A stretch of 64,000 nt of DNA from Streptomyces coacervatus (GTDB taxonomy: Bacteria; Actinomycetota; Actinomycetes; Streptomycetales; Streptomycetaceae), in the NCBI RefSeq assembly GCF_029223485.1, contig NZ_JARHTP010000016.1:62001-126000 (forward strand), written 5' to 3'. Shown piece by piece: positions 52,545 to 60,534 of the stretch. The position numbers and the translations under genes were made by a program. The notes under the pieces were generated by a model. That model had not been told where the DNA came from, made no database searches, and was given only the letters and a program-made list of their open reading frames with translations. Position 1 is the first letter of the stretch. Every line of letters begins with the position of its first letter.

Positions 52545-53381
52545 TCAGCCGCCCAGCCGCTCCAGCACCGCCCGGCGCCACACTTCGGTCTCGGCGATCT
52601 GGTTGAACGTGAACAGGTGCAGCCCCGCCACCCCCGCCGAAGGCGCCGTAAGAGCCTCCTCGGCGCGGGTCAGGAGCCTCTCGGGCGAGTAGCCCCCGGG
52701 CGCTGCGAACCGCAGAAACCACGACGCATGCTTCGTCAGGAACCGCGTCGACTCCCCCACCCCGATCTTTGTCGCCATGGCCAGCAGCTTCGTCCGCTGC
52801 ACCGGCCCGGCGACGCCCACGTACACGGGCAGGGTGACGTCCCGCCGTCGTATCCGGGCGATCCACTCCCCCAGCACGCGCGGATCGAAGCACAGGTTGC
52901 TCACGATGTACGTGGCGTGCGCGCGCTTGTCCCACATCGCCTGGATGGTGAGGTCGTCGTGGATCAGCGGATGGCTCTCGGGATAGCCGGTGATGCCCAC
53001 GCGTGCGAAGGGCCCGCCCAGCTCGCTGAGCCGACGCAGCACCGGCAGGGCCCCGCCGTAGGCCCCGGCCGGCGGGTCCGCGTCGCCCGCCGGCACGAAG
53101 ACGTCGTCGACGCCGCATTCACCGAGCCGGTCGACGACCTCCTTCAGGTGCGCGTCGTCCCGCAGCAGCCGCGCCGGCACGTGCGGCACGACGCGGTAGC
53201 CGTGCCCCGCGAGCCGCCCGGCGAGATCGAGGGTCGGTTCCAGCCCCTTGACCGGCGACGCCGTGACCGTGACCACGACGTCGCGCGGGACATGGGCGAG
53301 GACCTTGTCCTCGGTCGCCTTCGCGGGCAGCACCTCGTAGCGGACGCTCTCCAGCAGCGCCCGTAGCCCCGTGGCGCCCAA
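52545..53381 (-). CDS. Methylenetetrahydrofolate reductase-like protein
   Basis: 278 aa from TTG 53381, three bases after the betA stop; no strong ribosome site, so it is probably translated by coupling. The MetF/MTHFR barrel is recognised from VVVTVTASPVKGLEPTLDLAGRLAGHGYRVVPHVPARLLRD, GECGVDDVFVPAGD, VGITGYPESHPL and LHLFTFNQI. It is shorter and more divergent than housekeeping MetF. It may reduce methylene-THF or salvage THF from methyl-THF. The pairing with betA suggests the one-carbon branch, but the reaction direction is unknown. Confidence 0.75.
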   Translation of the reverse strand: MGATGLRALLESVRYEVLPAKATEDKVLAHVPRDVVVTVTASPVKGLEPTLDLAGRLAGHGYRVVPHVPARLLRDDAHLKEVVDRLGECGVDDVFVPAGDADPPAGAYGGALPVLRRLSELGGPFARVGITGYPESHPLIHDDLTIQAMWDKRAHATYIVSNLCFDPRVLGEWIARIRRRDVTLPVYVGVAGPVQRTKLLAMATKIGVGESTRFLTKHASWFLRFAAPGGYSPERLLTRAEEALTAPSAGVAGLHLFTFNQIAETEVWRRAVLERLGG

Positions 53382-53384
53382 GGT

Positions 53385-55061
53385 CTACCCGGCCTGCGTC
53401 TCGGCGTCGCGAAGGCGGTAGTACGCGGCCTTCGACGGGGCGAGGGGCTCCTTGCCGAGGATCAGGTCGGCGGCCTTCTCGGCGACCATCATCACCGGGG
53501 CGTAGATGTTGCCGTTGGTGACGTACGGCATCACCGAGGCGTCCACGACCCGCAGGCCCTCCACGCCGTGGACCCGCATGCTGGTGGGGTCGACGACGGC
53601 CGTCTCGTCGGTGGAGGGGCCCATCTTGCAGGTGCAGGACGGGTGCAGGGCGGTCTCGCCGTCCTTGGCGACCCAGTCGAGGATCTCCTCGTCGGTCTCG
53701 ACGGACGGGCCGGGCGAGACCTCGCCGTTGTTGTAAGGGGCGAGCGCGGGCTGGTTGAGGAGCTTGCGGGCCACCCGGATCGCCTCGACCCACTCGCGGC
53801 GGTCCTGCTCGGTGGAGAGGTAGTTGAAGCGCAGGGCCGGGTGCTCGCGCGGGTCCTTGCTCTTGATCTTCACTGAGCCGATGGCGTCGGAGTACATGGG
53901 GCCCACGTGGACCTGGTAGCCGTGGCCGCCCGCGGGCACGGAGCCGTCGTAGCGGACCGCGATGGGCAGGAAGTGGAACATCAGGTTGGGGTAGTCCACG
54001 TCCTCGTTGCTGCGGGCGAAGCCGCCGGCCTCGAAGTGGTTCGTGGCGGCCGGGCCCTTCCGGAACAGCCACTGCAGGCCGATGAAGGGGGCCCGCCACT
54101 TCGCCAGGTACGGCTGCATGGAGACGGGCTGCTTGCAGGCGTACTGGATGTACACCTCCAGGTGGTCCTGCATGTTCTCGCCGACGCCCGGCAGGTCGTG
54201 CACGACGTCGATGCCGAGGGCGCGCAGCTCCTCCGCGTTGCCGATGCCGGACAGCTGCAGCAGCTGCGGGGAGTTGATCGCGCCGCCGCACAGGATGACT
54301 TCCTTGGCGCGGACCTGCTTCGGGGCGCCCTTGCCGCGCTGGTACTCGACGCCGACGGCCTTCTTGCCCTCGAAGAGGACGCGGGTGACCAGGGCGCGGG
54401 TCTTGACGGTCAGGTTGGGGCGCTTGCGGACGGGCTTGAGGTACGCCTTCGAGGCCGACAGCCGGCGTCCGCGGTGGACGTTGCGGTCGAACTTGGCGAA
54501 GCCCTCCTGGCGGTAGCCGTTGACGTCGTCCGTGGGGGCGTAGCCCGCCTCCTCGGTGGCCTTGAGGAAGGCGCCGAAGAGCGGGTTGGTGGCCGGGCCG
54601 CGCTCCAGGACGAGGGGGCCGTCGTGGCCGCGGAACTCGTCGTCCGGGTCGGCGGCCAGACAGTTCTCCATCCGCCGGAAGTAAGGAAGACAGTGTGCGT
54701 AGTCCCAGGTCTCCATGCCGGGGTCGGCCGCCCAGCGCTCGTAGTCCATGGGGTTGCCGCGCTGGAAGATCATGCCGTTGATGCTGCTGGAGCCGCCGAG
54801 CACCTTGCCGCGCGCGTGGTAGATGCGCCGGCCTCCCATGTGGGGCTCGGGCTCGGACTCGTACTTCCAGTCGTAGAAGCGGCTGCCGATCGGGTACGTC
54901 AGGGCCGCGGGCATCTGGATGAAGACGTCCCACGGGTAGTCGGACCGGCCTGCCTCCAGGACCAGGACCTTGTTGGCCGGGTCGGCGGAGAGTCTGTTCG
55001 CCAGTGCACTGCCGGCCGAACCGCCGCCGACGATGACGAAGTCATATTGCAGGGGAGCCAT
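53385..55061 (-). CDS. betA: Choline dehydrogenase (GMC oxidoreductase)
   Basis: 558 aa from ATG 55061 with GAGG upstream, the normal BetA length. FAD motif FVIVGGGSAGSALANRLS, GMC signatures GKVLGGSSSINGMIFQRGNP and the second GMC motif GAINSPQLLQLSGIG, and the active-site HPSCTCKMG with catalytic His. It oxidises choline to betaine aldehyde, possibly on to betaine. Another GMC alcohol oxidase is possible, but BetB and a betaine importer lie nearby. Leads the metF-like gene. Confidence 0.9.
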   Translation of the reverse strand: MAPLQYDFVIVGGGSAGSALANRLSADPANKVLVLEAGRSDYPWDVFIQMPAALTYPIGSRFYDWKYESEPEPHMGGRRIYHARGKVLGGSSSINGMIFQRGNPMDYERWAADPGMETWDYAHCLPYFRRMENCLAADPDDEFRGHDGPLVLERGPATNPLFGAFLKATEEAGYAPTDDVNGYRQEGFAKFDRNVHRGRRLSASKAYLKPVRKRPNLTVKTRALVTRVLFEGKKAVGVEYQRGKGAPKQVRAKEVILCGGAINSPQLLQLSGIGNAEELRALGIDVVHDLPGVGENMQDHLEVYIQYACKQPVSMQPYLAKWRAPFIGLQWLFRKGPAATNHFEAGGFARSNEDVDYPNLMFHFLPIAVRYDGSVPAGGHGYQVHVGPMYSDAIGSVKIKSKDPREHPALRFNYLSTEQDRREWVEAIRVARKLLNQPALAPYNNGEVSPGPSVETDEEILDWVAKDGETALHPSCTCKMGPSTDETAVVDPTSMRVHGVEGLRVVDASVMPYVTNGNIYAPVMMVAEKAADLILGKEPLAPSKAAYYRLRDAETQAG

Positions 55062-55398
55062 GGTGCCTCGTCTCGCTCGCGCCGTAGATACGCGACGCAT
55101 GCTAGTACCAGTAGCGCTATACGCACTAGGTTGCGAGCCACGCAACTTACAAGGGCATGATTTCGGTGTCGTTACTTGCAAGGGTGTCATTCACCGCCCA
55201 GGTGGCAGCGGCGCGTGGACACAGCGATCTCGGCGACCTCACCGTGCACGGGCGGCAACAGGTGTGAGCATCCACACCTCCTTCACCATTGCGCCGTCCC
55301 GCCCCGGCGCGACAGAGTGTTCCAACTGCCTGACGCGCCTCGCGAGTTGCCCGCAGCCGTCACAGCAAGGCGGCACGGACGAACCGGAAGGAAGACGA
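55062..55398. other. 337-bp divergent spacer between betA and the transglycosylase gene
   Basis: The left 85 bases hold the betA operators. The right part is the leader of the transglycosylase gene, with a small hairpin (ggtgtg-agcatc-cacacc, near 55261-55278). I looked for the c-di-AMP (ydaO) riboswitch that precedes some Streptomyces cell-wall hydrolase genes and did not recognise it. Confidence 0.5.
55112..55146 (-). promoter_or_regulatory. Tandem operators upstream of betA
   Basis: Perfect GTTGC-N7-GCAAC at 55130-55146, extended to gttgcg/cgcaac. Beside it is a second near-palindrome, tagcgctatacgcacta (55112-55128). They lie 51-85 bases before the start codon. The -35/-10 pair is less clear than at the other sites. 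Confidence 0.7.
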
Positions 55399-56061
55399 GT
55401 GAACCCGATCACGGTGCGAGGGTTCGCGGTGGCCTCGGCCACGGCGGTCACCGCAGTCGGAAGCGTCGTCGGCGTCGCCTCGGGCAGCACCGCGCAGCCG
55501 AACGACGCCGAGGCCACGACGGCCGACGCAACGCTCCTCGCGGACATACCCGCCGGGCAGCAGGCCCAGGTGCAGACCGCTTCCCTGACGCAGCAGGCCG
55601 ACGCCCAGGCCGTCCAGGCGGACGCGAGCGCCAAGAAGGACGCCGAGGAGGCCGCCCGCAAGGCCGCCGCCAGGACCGCGGTCGCCAAGCAGGAGGCCGC
55701 GAAGAAGGCCACGGAGGCCAAGAAGGCCGCCTCCCACGACACTCCGGTCACGCCCGTGCTGACCACCTACTCCACCGCCCAGATCAAGGCGCTGGCGGCA
55801 CAGATCGTGCCGAGCGGCCAGTTCCAGTGCTTCAGCAACATCGTCACCCGCGAGTCGGGCTGGGACATGCACGCCATGAACCCCTCCTCCGGCGCCTACG
55901 GCCTCGTCCAGGCCCTTCCCGCCTCCAAGTACTCGACCGTCGGCTCCGACTGGCAGACGAACCCGGCCACCCAGATCAAGTGGGGCCTCAACTACATGAA
56001 CAGCGCCTACGGCAGCCCCTGCGACGCCTGGGCCTTCTGGCAGGTCCACCACGCGTACTGA
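55399..56061 (+). CDS. Secreted lytic transglycosylase (SLT/RPF-like) domain protein
   Basis: 220 aa from GTG 55399. Signal sequence or N-terminal membrane anchor (FAVASATAVTAVGSVVGVASG), a long Ala/Lys/Gln-rich helical segment (about 60-115), and a C-terminal SLT-like domain with the catalytic Glu in FSNIVTRESGWD, then GAYGLVQALPASKY and a final WAFWQVHHAY. It would cleave peptidoglycan at the cell surface. It is unrelated to the betaine genes on either side. Confidence 0.85.
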   Translation: MNPITVRGFAVASATAVTAVGSVVGVASGSTAQPNDAEATTADATLLADIPAGQQAQVQTASLTQQADAQAVQADASAKKDAEEAARKAAARTAVAKQEAAKKATEAKKAASHDTPVTPVLTTYSTAQIKALAAQIVPSGQFQCFSNIVTRESGWDMHAMNPSSGAYGLVQALPASKYSTVGSDWQTNPATQIKWGLNYMNSAYGSPCDAWAFWQVHHAY

Positions 56062-56170
56062 GGCCGTCGCACGCCCCCACAGGCGCGTGAATCGCCCCCC
56101 GACCAACCGCCCCTTACCAGGAGAAAAGACCTGGTCAGAGTCGCGCGGGTAAAGAGTTTGTACCGTACTA

Positions 56171-56200
56171 CGCGTATAGTTTCGCTGTGAGCAACCACAG
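56171..56200 (+). promoter_or_regulatory. Operator over the start codon of IclR regulator 2
   Basis: cgcgtatagtttc-gctgtga-gcaac; the core GTTTC-N7-GCAAC (56179-56195) has one mismatch. The GTG start (56187-56189) is in the spacer, exactly as in iclR-1, but the outer arms are less symmetrical. Confidence 0.65.
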
Positions 56201-56984
56201 CCAAGACACCGAAACGTCAAATTCGCAGGCCGGCGGAGTGCAGTCGGTCGACCGAGCCATCAGCGTCCTGGAGATCCTGGCCCAGCGCGGCGAGGCGGGC
56301 GTCAGTGAAGTCGCCGCCGAGATCGATGTTCACAAGTCCACCGCCTTCCGCCTGCTCGGCGCCCTGGAGTCGCGCGGTCTGGTGGAGCAGGCGGGCGAGC
56401 GCGGCAAGTACCGGCTCGGCTTCGGCATCGTGCGCCTGGCCGGCGCGGTCACGGGACGCATCGACATCACGCAGCAGGGCCGGCCGGTCTGCGAGCGGCT
56501 CGCCGAGGAGATCGGCGAGACGGTCAACATCGCAGTGCTCCAGGAGCACTACGCGATCAACCTCTACCAGGTGCGCGGCCCCGGAGCGGTCACCGCGCAC
56601 AACTGGGTCGGCCAGCTGACCCCGCTGCACGCGACGTCCAGCGGCAAGGTCCTGCTGGCTTACCTGCCCGCCAAGGAGCGCGCCACGCTGCTGGCCGAGG
56701 CGGGCCTGAAGAAGGTCACGCCGCACACCATCACCTCGAAGGCGAAGCTGGAGAAGAACCTCGCCGAGGCGCGGGAGGCCGGCTACGCCTGGACCAGGGA
56801 GGAGCTGGAGATCGGTCTGCACGCCATGGCCGCGCCGGTCCTCGACAGGGACGGCGAAGTCATCGCGGCGGTCACGGCCTCCGGCCCCTCCTACCGGTTC
56901 ACCCAGGAGCGGATGCGCGAGCTCGCCCCGGTGCTGATCAAGGGCGCCGAGGAGATCAGCCACCGGATGGGCTACCTGGGCTGA
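56187..56984 (+). CDS. IclR family transcriptional regulator, copy 2
   Basis: 265 aa from GTG 56187, the same length as copy 1. The recognition helix region VHKSTAFRLLGALESRGLVEQ is almost unchanged, so both regulators should bind the same sites. Differences gather in the first 15 residues and the effector domain (around residues 150-200). It could be a paralogue with a different ligand, or heteromeric with copy 1. It converges on Rieske oxygenase 2, with one base between the stop codons. Confidence 0.92.
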   Translation: MSNHSQDTETSNSQAGGVQSVDRAISVLEILAQRGEAGVSEVAAEIDVHKSTAFRLLGALESRGLVEQAGERGKYRLGFGIVRLAGAVTGRIDITQQGRPVCERLAEEIGETVNIAVLQEHYAINLYQVRGPGAVTAHNWVGQLTPLHATSSGKVLLAYLPAKERATLLAEAGLKKVTPHTITSKAKLEKNLAEAREAGYAWTREELEIGLHAMAAPVLDRDGEVIAAVTASGPSYRFTQERMRELAPVLIKGAEEISHRMGYLG

Positions 56985-56985
56985 G

Positions 56986-58116
56986 TCACCCCTTGGGGGT
57001 GCCCAGGCGCTCGTTCACCCAGTCGTGGAAGGCACCGATGTGGTGCTCGCTGGGCACCAGCACCCCGCCCTTGGCGTACATCCGGGAGCTCATTCCGGGC
57101 TGTGTGCGCTCGCACGCGTCGAAGTCCTGGCGGTTGACCCGGTCGAAGAGCTCCACGGACCGGCTGACGTCCTTGCCGCTCTCGACGACGTGCGGGAGGT
57201 AGAGCCAGTCGCACTCGACGATCGTGCGGTCGACGGCCACCGGGTACATCCGGTGGAAGATCACGTGATCGGGGACAAGGTTGATGAAGACCTGCGGCCT
57301 GACCGTGATCGCGTAGTAGCGGCGGTCCTGGTCGTCGGCGACGCCGGGGATGCGGTCGAGACCCTCGGAGCCGTCGACGGTGAAGCCCTGCACCTCCTCG
57401 CCGAACTCCGCGCCGTGCCCGACGTAGTACTGGGCGGCGTAGCCGTCGGCGAACTCGGGGAGCACCTCGGTGAGTTCGGGGTGGATGGTGGCGCAGTGGT
57501 AGCACTCCATGAAGTTCTCGATGATGAGCTTCCAGTTCGCCTTGACGTCGTAGACGATCCGCTTGCCGACGGAGAGGTTGTCGATGTCGTAGTGCTCGAT
57601 CGACTCCACGTCGCCGAGGCGGGCGACGACCTCGCCGATGACGTCCTCCTCGAAGGAGGGCGGGTTCTCCGCCAGGCACACCCAGACATAGCCGAGCCAT
57701 TCCCGCACGGCCACGCTCACCAGGCCGTACTCGGTGCGGCCGACGTCGGGCATCTTGGTGAGGTTGGGCGCCGCGACCAGCTTGCCGTTCAGGTCGTAGG
57801 TCCAGGCGTGGTACGGGCACTGGAAGGCCCGCTTGACCTCGCCGGACTCCTCGGTGCAGAGCTTGGCTCCACGGTGCCGGCACACGTTGAAGTACGCACG
57901 GATCGAGTTGTCACGTGAGCGGGTGACGAGGATGCTCTCGCGACCCACGTCGACGGTGCGGAAGGCGCCGGGCTTGGCCAGCTCGGAGGAGCGCGCGACG
58001 CAGAACCACATCGTCTCGAATATGCGCTCCTGCTCCTGGGCGAAGATCGCCGGATCCGTGTAGGAGGAGCCGGGGAGGGTGGCGATCAGGCTGTCCGGCA
58101 GGCTGGTCGAGGTCAC
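56986..58116 (-). CDS. Rieske non-heme iron oxygenase, copy 2 (probable betaine-type N-demethylase)
   Basis: 376 aa from GTG 58116 (GAGGAG six bases before). The same ligands as copy 1: C79, H81, C100, H103 for the cluster and H207, H212 for iron. The sequences differ mainly near residues 60-75, 125-185 and the C-terminus. Third gene of the ferredoxin-reductase-oxygenase series, 66 bp after the reductase. Likely demethylates a trimethylammonium compound to formaldehyde and a dimethylamine product; substrate from context only. Confidence 0.84.
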   Translation of the reverse strand: MTSTSLPDSLIATLPGSSYTDPAIFAQEQERIFETMWFCVARSSELAKPGAFRTVDVGRESILVTRSRDNSIRAYFNVCRHRGAKLCTEESGEVKRAFQCPYHAWTYDLNGKLVAAPNLTKMPDVGRTEYGLVSVAVREWLGYVWVCLAENPPSFEEDVIGEVVARLGDVESIEHYDIDNLSVGKRIVYDVKANWKLIIENFMECYHCATIHPELTEVLPEFADGYAAQYYVGHGAEFGEEVQGFTVDGSEGLDRIPGVADDQDRRYYAITVRPQVFINLVPDHVIFHRMYPVAVDRTIVECDWLYLPHVVESGKDVSRSVELFDRVNRQDFDACERTQPGMSSRMYAKGGVLVPSEHHIGAFHDWVNERLGTPKG

Positions 58117-58182
58117 GGTGCACTCCTCGGGAACGTCGTGGTAGAAGCGCCCCACAGGGGCGCGGGACGGTGCTTGTGTGCG

Positions 58183-59343
58183 TCACAGCGAAGCGCTCAG
58201 CTGCTTGCGCCAGCGGGTGAACAGCCGCGGCTGGTTCATCCCGAGCACGGCGACCGGCAGGCCGGCCCGCCGGTAGACGGCCAGGACGTTGCGGTCGTCC
58301 GCGGCGCCCTCCTCGACCGTCACACTGTCGGCGCCGGCCGCATGACCGGCGAACTGGATCTTCACGCCGTACTGGTCCGACCAGAAGTACGGCGGCCGGG
58401 GCACCCCCGGCTCCACCGCGCCGCCCGCCAGCAGTGTGGCGATGGCGGCATCGGGCCGCTCCCGTGCACCGGTCCAGTGCTCGACGCGGCGATGGGCGCC
58501 CGCGCGGGGGTCGTACCAGTTGGCGCAGTCGCCGACCGCGACCACGCCGGCCAGGCTGGTGCGGCCGTCCGCACCGCACTTCACGCCGTTGTCGAGCGCG
58601 ATGCCGGAGCCTTCCAGCCACTCGACGCACGGGCGTGCACCCACACCGACGACGACGATGTCGGCGGGGATGCTGCGGCCGTCCTCCAGCAGGACGGCGT
58701 CGACCTTCCGCTCGCCGCTGAGTCCCTTGACGCCCACGCCGCACAGCAGCCGTACGCCGTGGTCGGCGTGGAGCGCGGAGACGATGGTGCCCATGGTCTC
58801 GCCGAGCGGTCCGGCGAGTGGCGTCGGGGCCGCCTCGATGACCGTCACGTCGAGCCCGAGGGCGTAGGCGGTGGAGGCGACCTCGGCGCCGATGAAGCCG
58901 CCGCCGATCACCACCAGCCGTCCGCCGCGGGCCAGTTCGTCCCGCAGGGCGCGGGCGTCGTCCAGGGTGCGCAGGGTGTGCACCCCTGCCAGGCCCTCGG
59001 CGCCCGGCAGGGTGCGGGCGGCGGCGCCGGTCGCGATGACGATGCCGTCGGCGCGGACCTGACTGCCGTCGGCGAGCCGGACGGCGCGCTCGGTCCGGTC
59101 GAGTCCGGTGGCGCGGGCGCCGAGCAGCCACTCGGCGCCCAGGTCCTCGTCGTCCGTCTCCAGCACGAGATCCGCTTCGCCGATCGTGCCGGCCAGGAAC
59201 TCCTTGGACAACGGGGGCCTGTCGTACGGGCGGTGGGCCTCGTCGCCGATGACGACGAGCCGTCCGTCGTAGCCCTGCTTGCGCAGTGAGCGCGCCGCCG
59301 ACAGGCCGGCCAGCGAGGCGCCGACCACGGCGACCGTCCTCAC
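58183..59343 (-). CDS. FAD/NAD(P)-dependent ferredoxin reductase of the Rieske system, copy 2
   Basis: 386 aa from GTG 59343, with GGAGG before it and a four-base GTGA overlap with the ferredoxin stop. FAD fold AVVGASLAGLSAARSLRKQG, NAD fold RLVVIGGGFIGAEVAST, and GVVAVGDCANWYDPRAG. Counterpart of the product at 10719-11900. Here the complete three-component chain is in one operon, which makes the electron path from NAD(P)H to oxygenase clear. Confidence 0.9.
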   Translation of the reverse strand: MRTVAVVGASLAGLSAARSLRKQGYDGRLVVIGDEAHRPYDRPPLSKEFLAGTIGEADLVLETDDEDLGAEWLLGARATGLDRTERAVRLADGSQVRADGIVIATGAAARTLPGAEGLAGVHTLRTLDDARALRDELARGGRLVVIGGGFIGAEVASTAYALGLDVTVIEAAPTPLAGPLGETMGTIVSALHADHGVRLLCGVGVKGLSGERKVDAVLLEDGRSIPADIVVVGVGARPCVEWLEGSGIALDNGVKCGADGRTSLAGVVAVGDCANWYDPRAGAHRRVEHWTGARERPDAAIATLLAGGAVEPGVPRPPYFWSDQYGVKIQFAGHAAGADSVTVEEGAADDRNVLAVYRRAGLPVAVLGMNQPRLFTRWRKQLSASL

Positions 59344-59702
59344 GCGGGACCTCCGGCGAGCCGGGAGGCGATGCAGGGCGGCAGGTTGGGGGCGTCGGTG
59401 GACACCTGGACGTGGATCATGCCGTCCTCGACGACGACCTCGTGCGTCCGCACCGGCAGCTTGGCCGGCGGGGCGTCGACGGCGCCGGTGCGCAGGTCGA
59501 ACTTCGAAGCGTGCAGCGGGCATTCCACCTCGCAGCCCTCCAGCCAGCCGTCGGCGAGCGAGGCGTCCTGGTGGGTGCATGTGTCGTCGATGGCGAAGAC
59601 CTCGCCGTCGTCGGTATGGAACACCGAGACCGGCGGATCGATGTCGAGCCGGAAGGCCTCACCTCGCGGGAGATCCGCGAGACGGCACACGGGAATCATC
59701 AT
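59340..59702 (-). CDS. Rieske-type [2Fe-2S] ferredoxin, copy 2
   Basis: 120 aa. Ligands C42-X-H44 and C61-X2-H64. The central 60 residues are almost identical to copy 1. First gene of the three-component operon. Copy 1 is instead coupled to folP, so the ferredoxins have moved with different partners. Confidence 0.92.
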   Translation of the reverse strand: MMIPVCRLADLPRGEAFRLDIDPPVSVFHTDDGEVFAIDDTCTHQDASLADGWLEGCEVECPLHASKFDLRTGAVDAPPAKLPVRTHEVVVEDGMIHVQVSTDAPNLPPCIASRLAGGPA

Positions 59703-59710
59703 GACACCTC

Positions 59711-59847
59711 GGTGCGTATAACGAAACGGATTGCGGTAAGCGCAACATCAGTCTGAGGTCGCCCCGAACCCTTGTCAAGGAGTTCAGGGGCCCCTTTGAC
59801 CCCTGCCAGATGTTGCCTTTCATGCAACTTGGCGCACGATAGGCAAC
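59711..59847 (-). promoter_or_regulatory. Promoter and operators of the ferredoxin 2-reductase 2-oxygenase 2 operon
   Basis: Minus-strand TTGACA (59778-59773), 17 bp, CAGACT (59755-59750), then ATTGC-N7-GCAAC (59730-59746, one mismatch) and gtgcgtataacg (59712-59723). A perfect GTTGC-N7-GCAAC lies upstream at 59812-59828, followed by another half-site to 59847. The upstream plus downstream sites could allow repression by looping (inference). Confidence 0.7.
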
Positions 59848-59901
59848 ACCCTCAGGGCAGGGGTCGACACCGGAATCAGTGCCTTCGAGCAGGTCAGAAG
59901 G

Positions 59902-60534
59902 TCAGTGACCGCGGTCGATCCAGTCCTGCAGATGCGGGGCCTCCGCGCCGATGGTGGTCGTGTCCCCGTGGCCGGTGTGCACGACGGTCCCCTCGGGCAG
60001 ACTCAACAGCCGCTCCCGGATGGACTCGATGATGGTCGGGAAGTGGCTGTACGACCTTCCCGTGGCCCCTGGTCCGCCCGCGAAGAGCGTGTCACCGCTG
60101 AAGAGGGCGGAGAGCGCCGGCGCGTACAGGCAGACGGCTCCGGGGGCGTGTCCGGGGGTGTGCAGCACGGTCAGTTCGATGCCCGCCACCGTGAGGACCT
60201 GTCCGTCGGCCAGTTCGGCGTCGGGCGCCCGCTCCGGGTGGGTCTGCTTCCACAGCGGCAGGTCGTCGGGATGGAGGAGGACCGGGCCGCCGGTGCGCGC
60301 CGCGAGTGCGGGCGCGGCGTCGATGTGGTCGTTGTGGGCGTGGGTGCACACGATGGCCGTGAGGCGACGGTCGCCGACGGCCTCGGCGATGGCGTCGGCG
60401 TCATGGGCCGCGTCGATGACGATCACCTCGTGGTCGTCGCCGATGATCCACACGTTGTTGTCGACGTCCCAGGTGCCGCCGTCCAGCGAGAACGTGCCCG
60501 AGGTGACGAGATGTTCGATGCGCACGGTCATCAC
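59902..60534 (-). CDS. Metallo-beta-lactamase fold hydrolase (candidate S-formylmycothiol hydrolase)
   Basis: 210 aa from GTG 60534 (overlapping the MSH-FDH stop) or ATG 60531. Metal motif THAHNDHID (H-x-H-x-D-H), then His in TPGHAPG, Asp in SGDTLFAG and His in HTGHGD. Members act as glyoxalase II-like thioester hydrolases. Coupling to the MSH-dependent formaldehyde dehydrogenase suggests it opens S-formylmycothiol to formate and mycothiol. This is inference from order; module 1 lacks this gene. Confidence 0.83.
   Translation of the reverse strand: MMTVRIEHLVTSGTFSLDGGTWDVDNNVWIIGDDHEVIVIDAAHDADAIAEAVGDRRLTAIVCTHAHNDHIDAAPALAARTGGPVLLHPDDLPLWKQTHPERAPDAELADGQVLTVAGIELTVLHTPGHAPGAVCLYAPALSALFSGDTLFAGGPGATGRSYSHFPTIIESIRERLLSLPEGTVVHTGHGDTTTIGAEAPHLQDWIDRGH

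Noticed and set aside
55147..55398. c-di-AMP riboswitch before the transglycosylase gene
   Set aside because: The gene type made this worth checking, but the conserved ydaO core could not be recognised.
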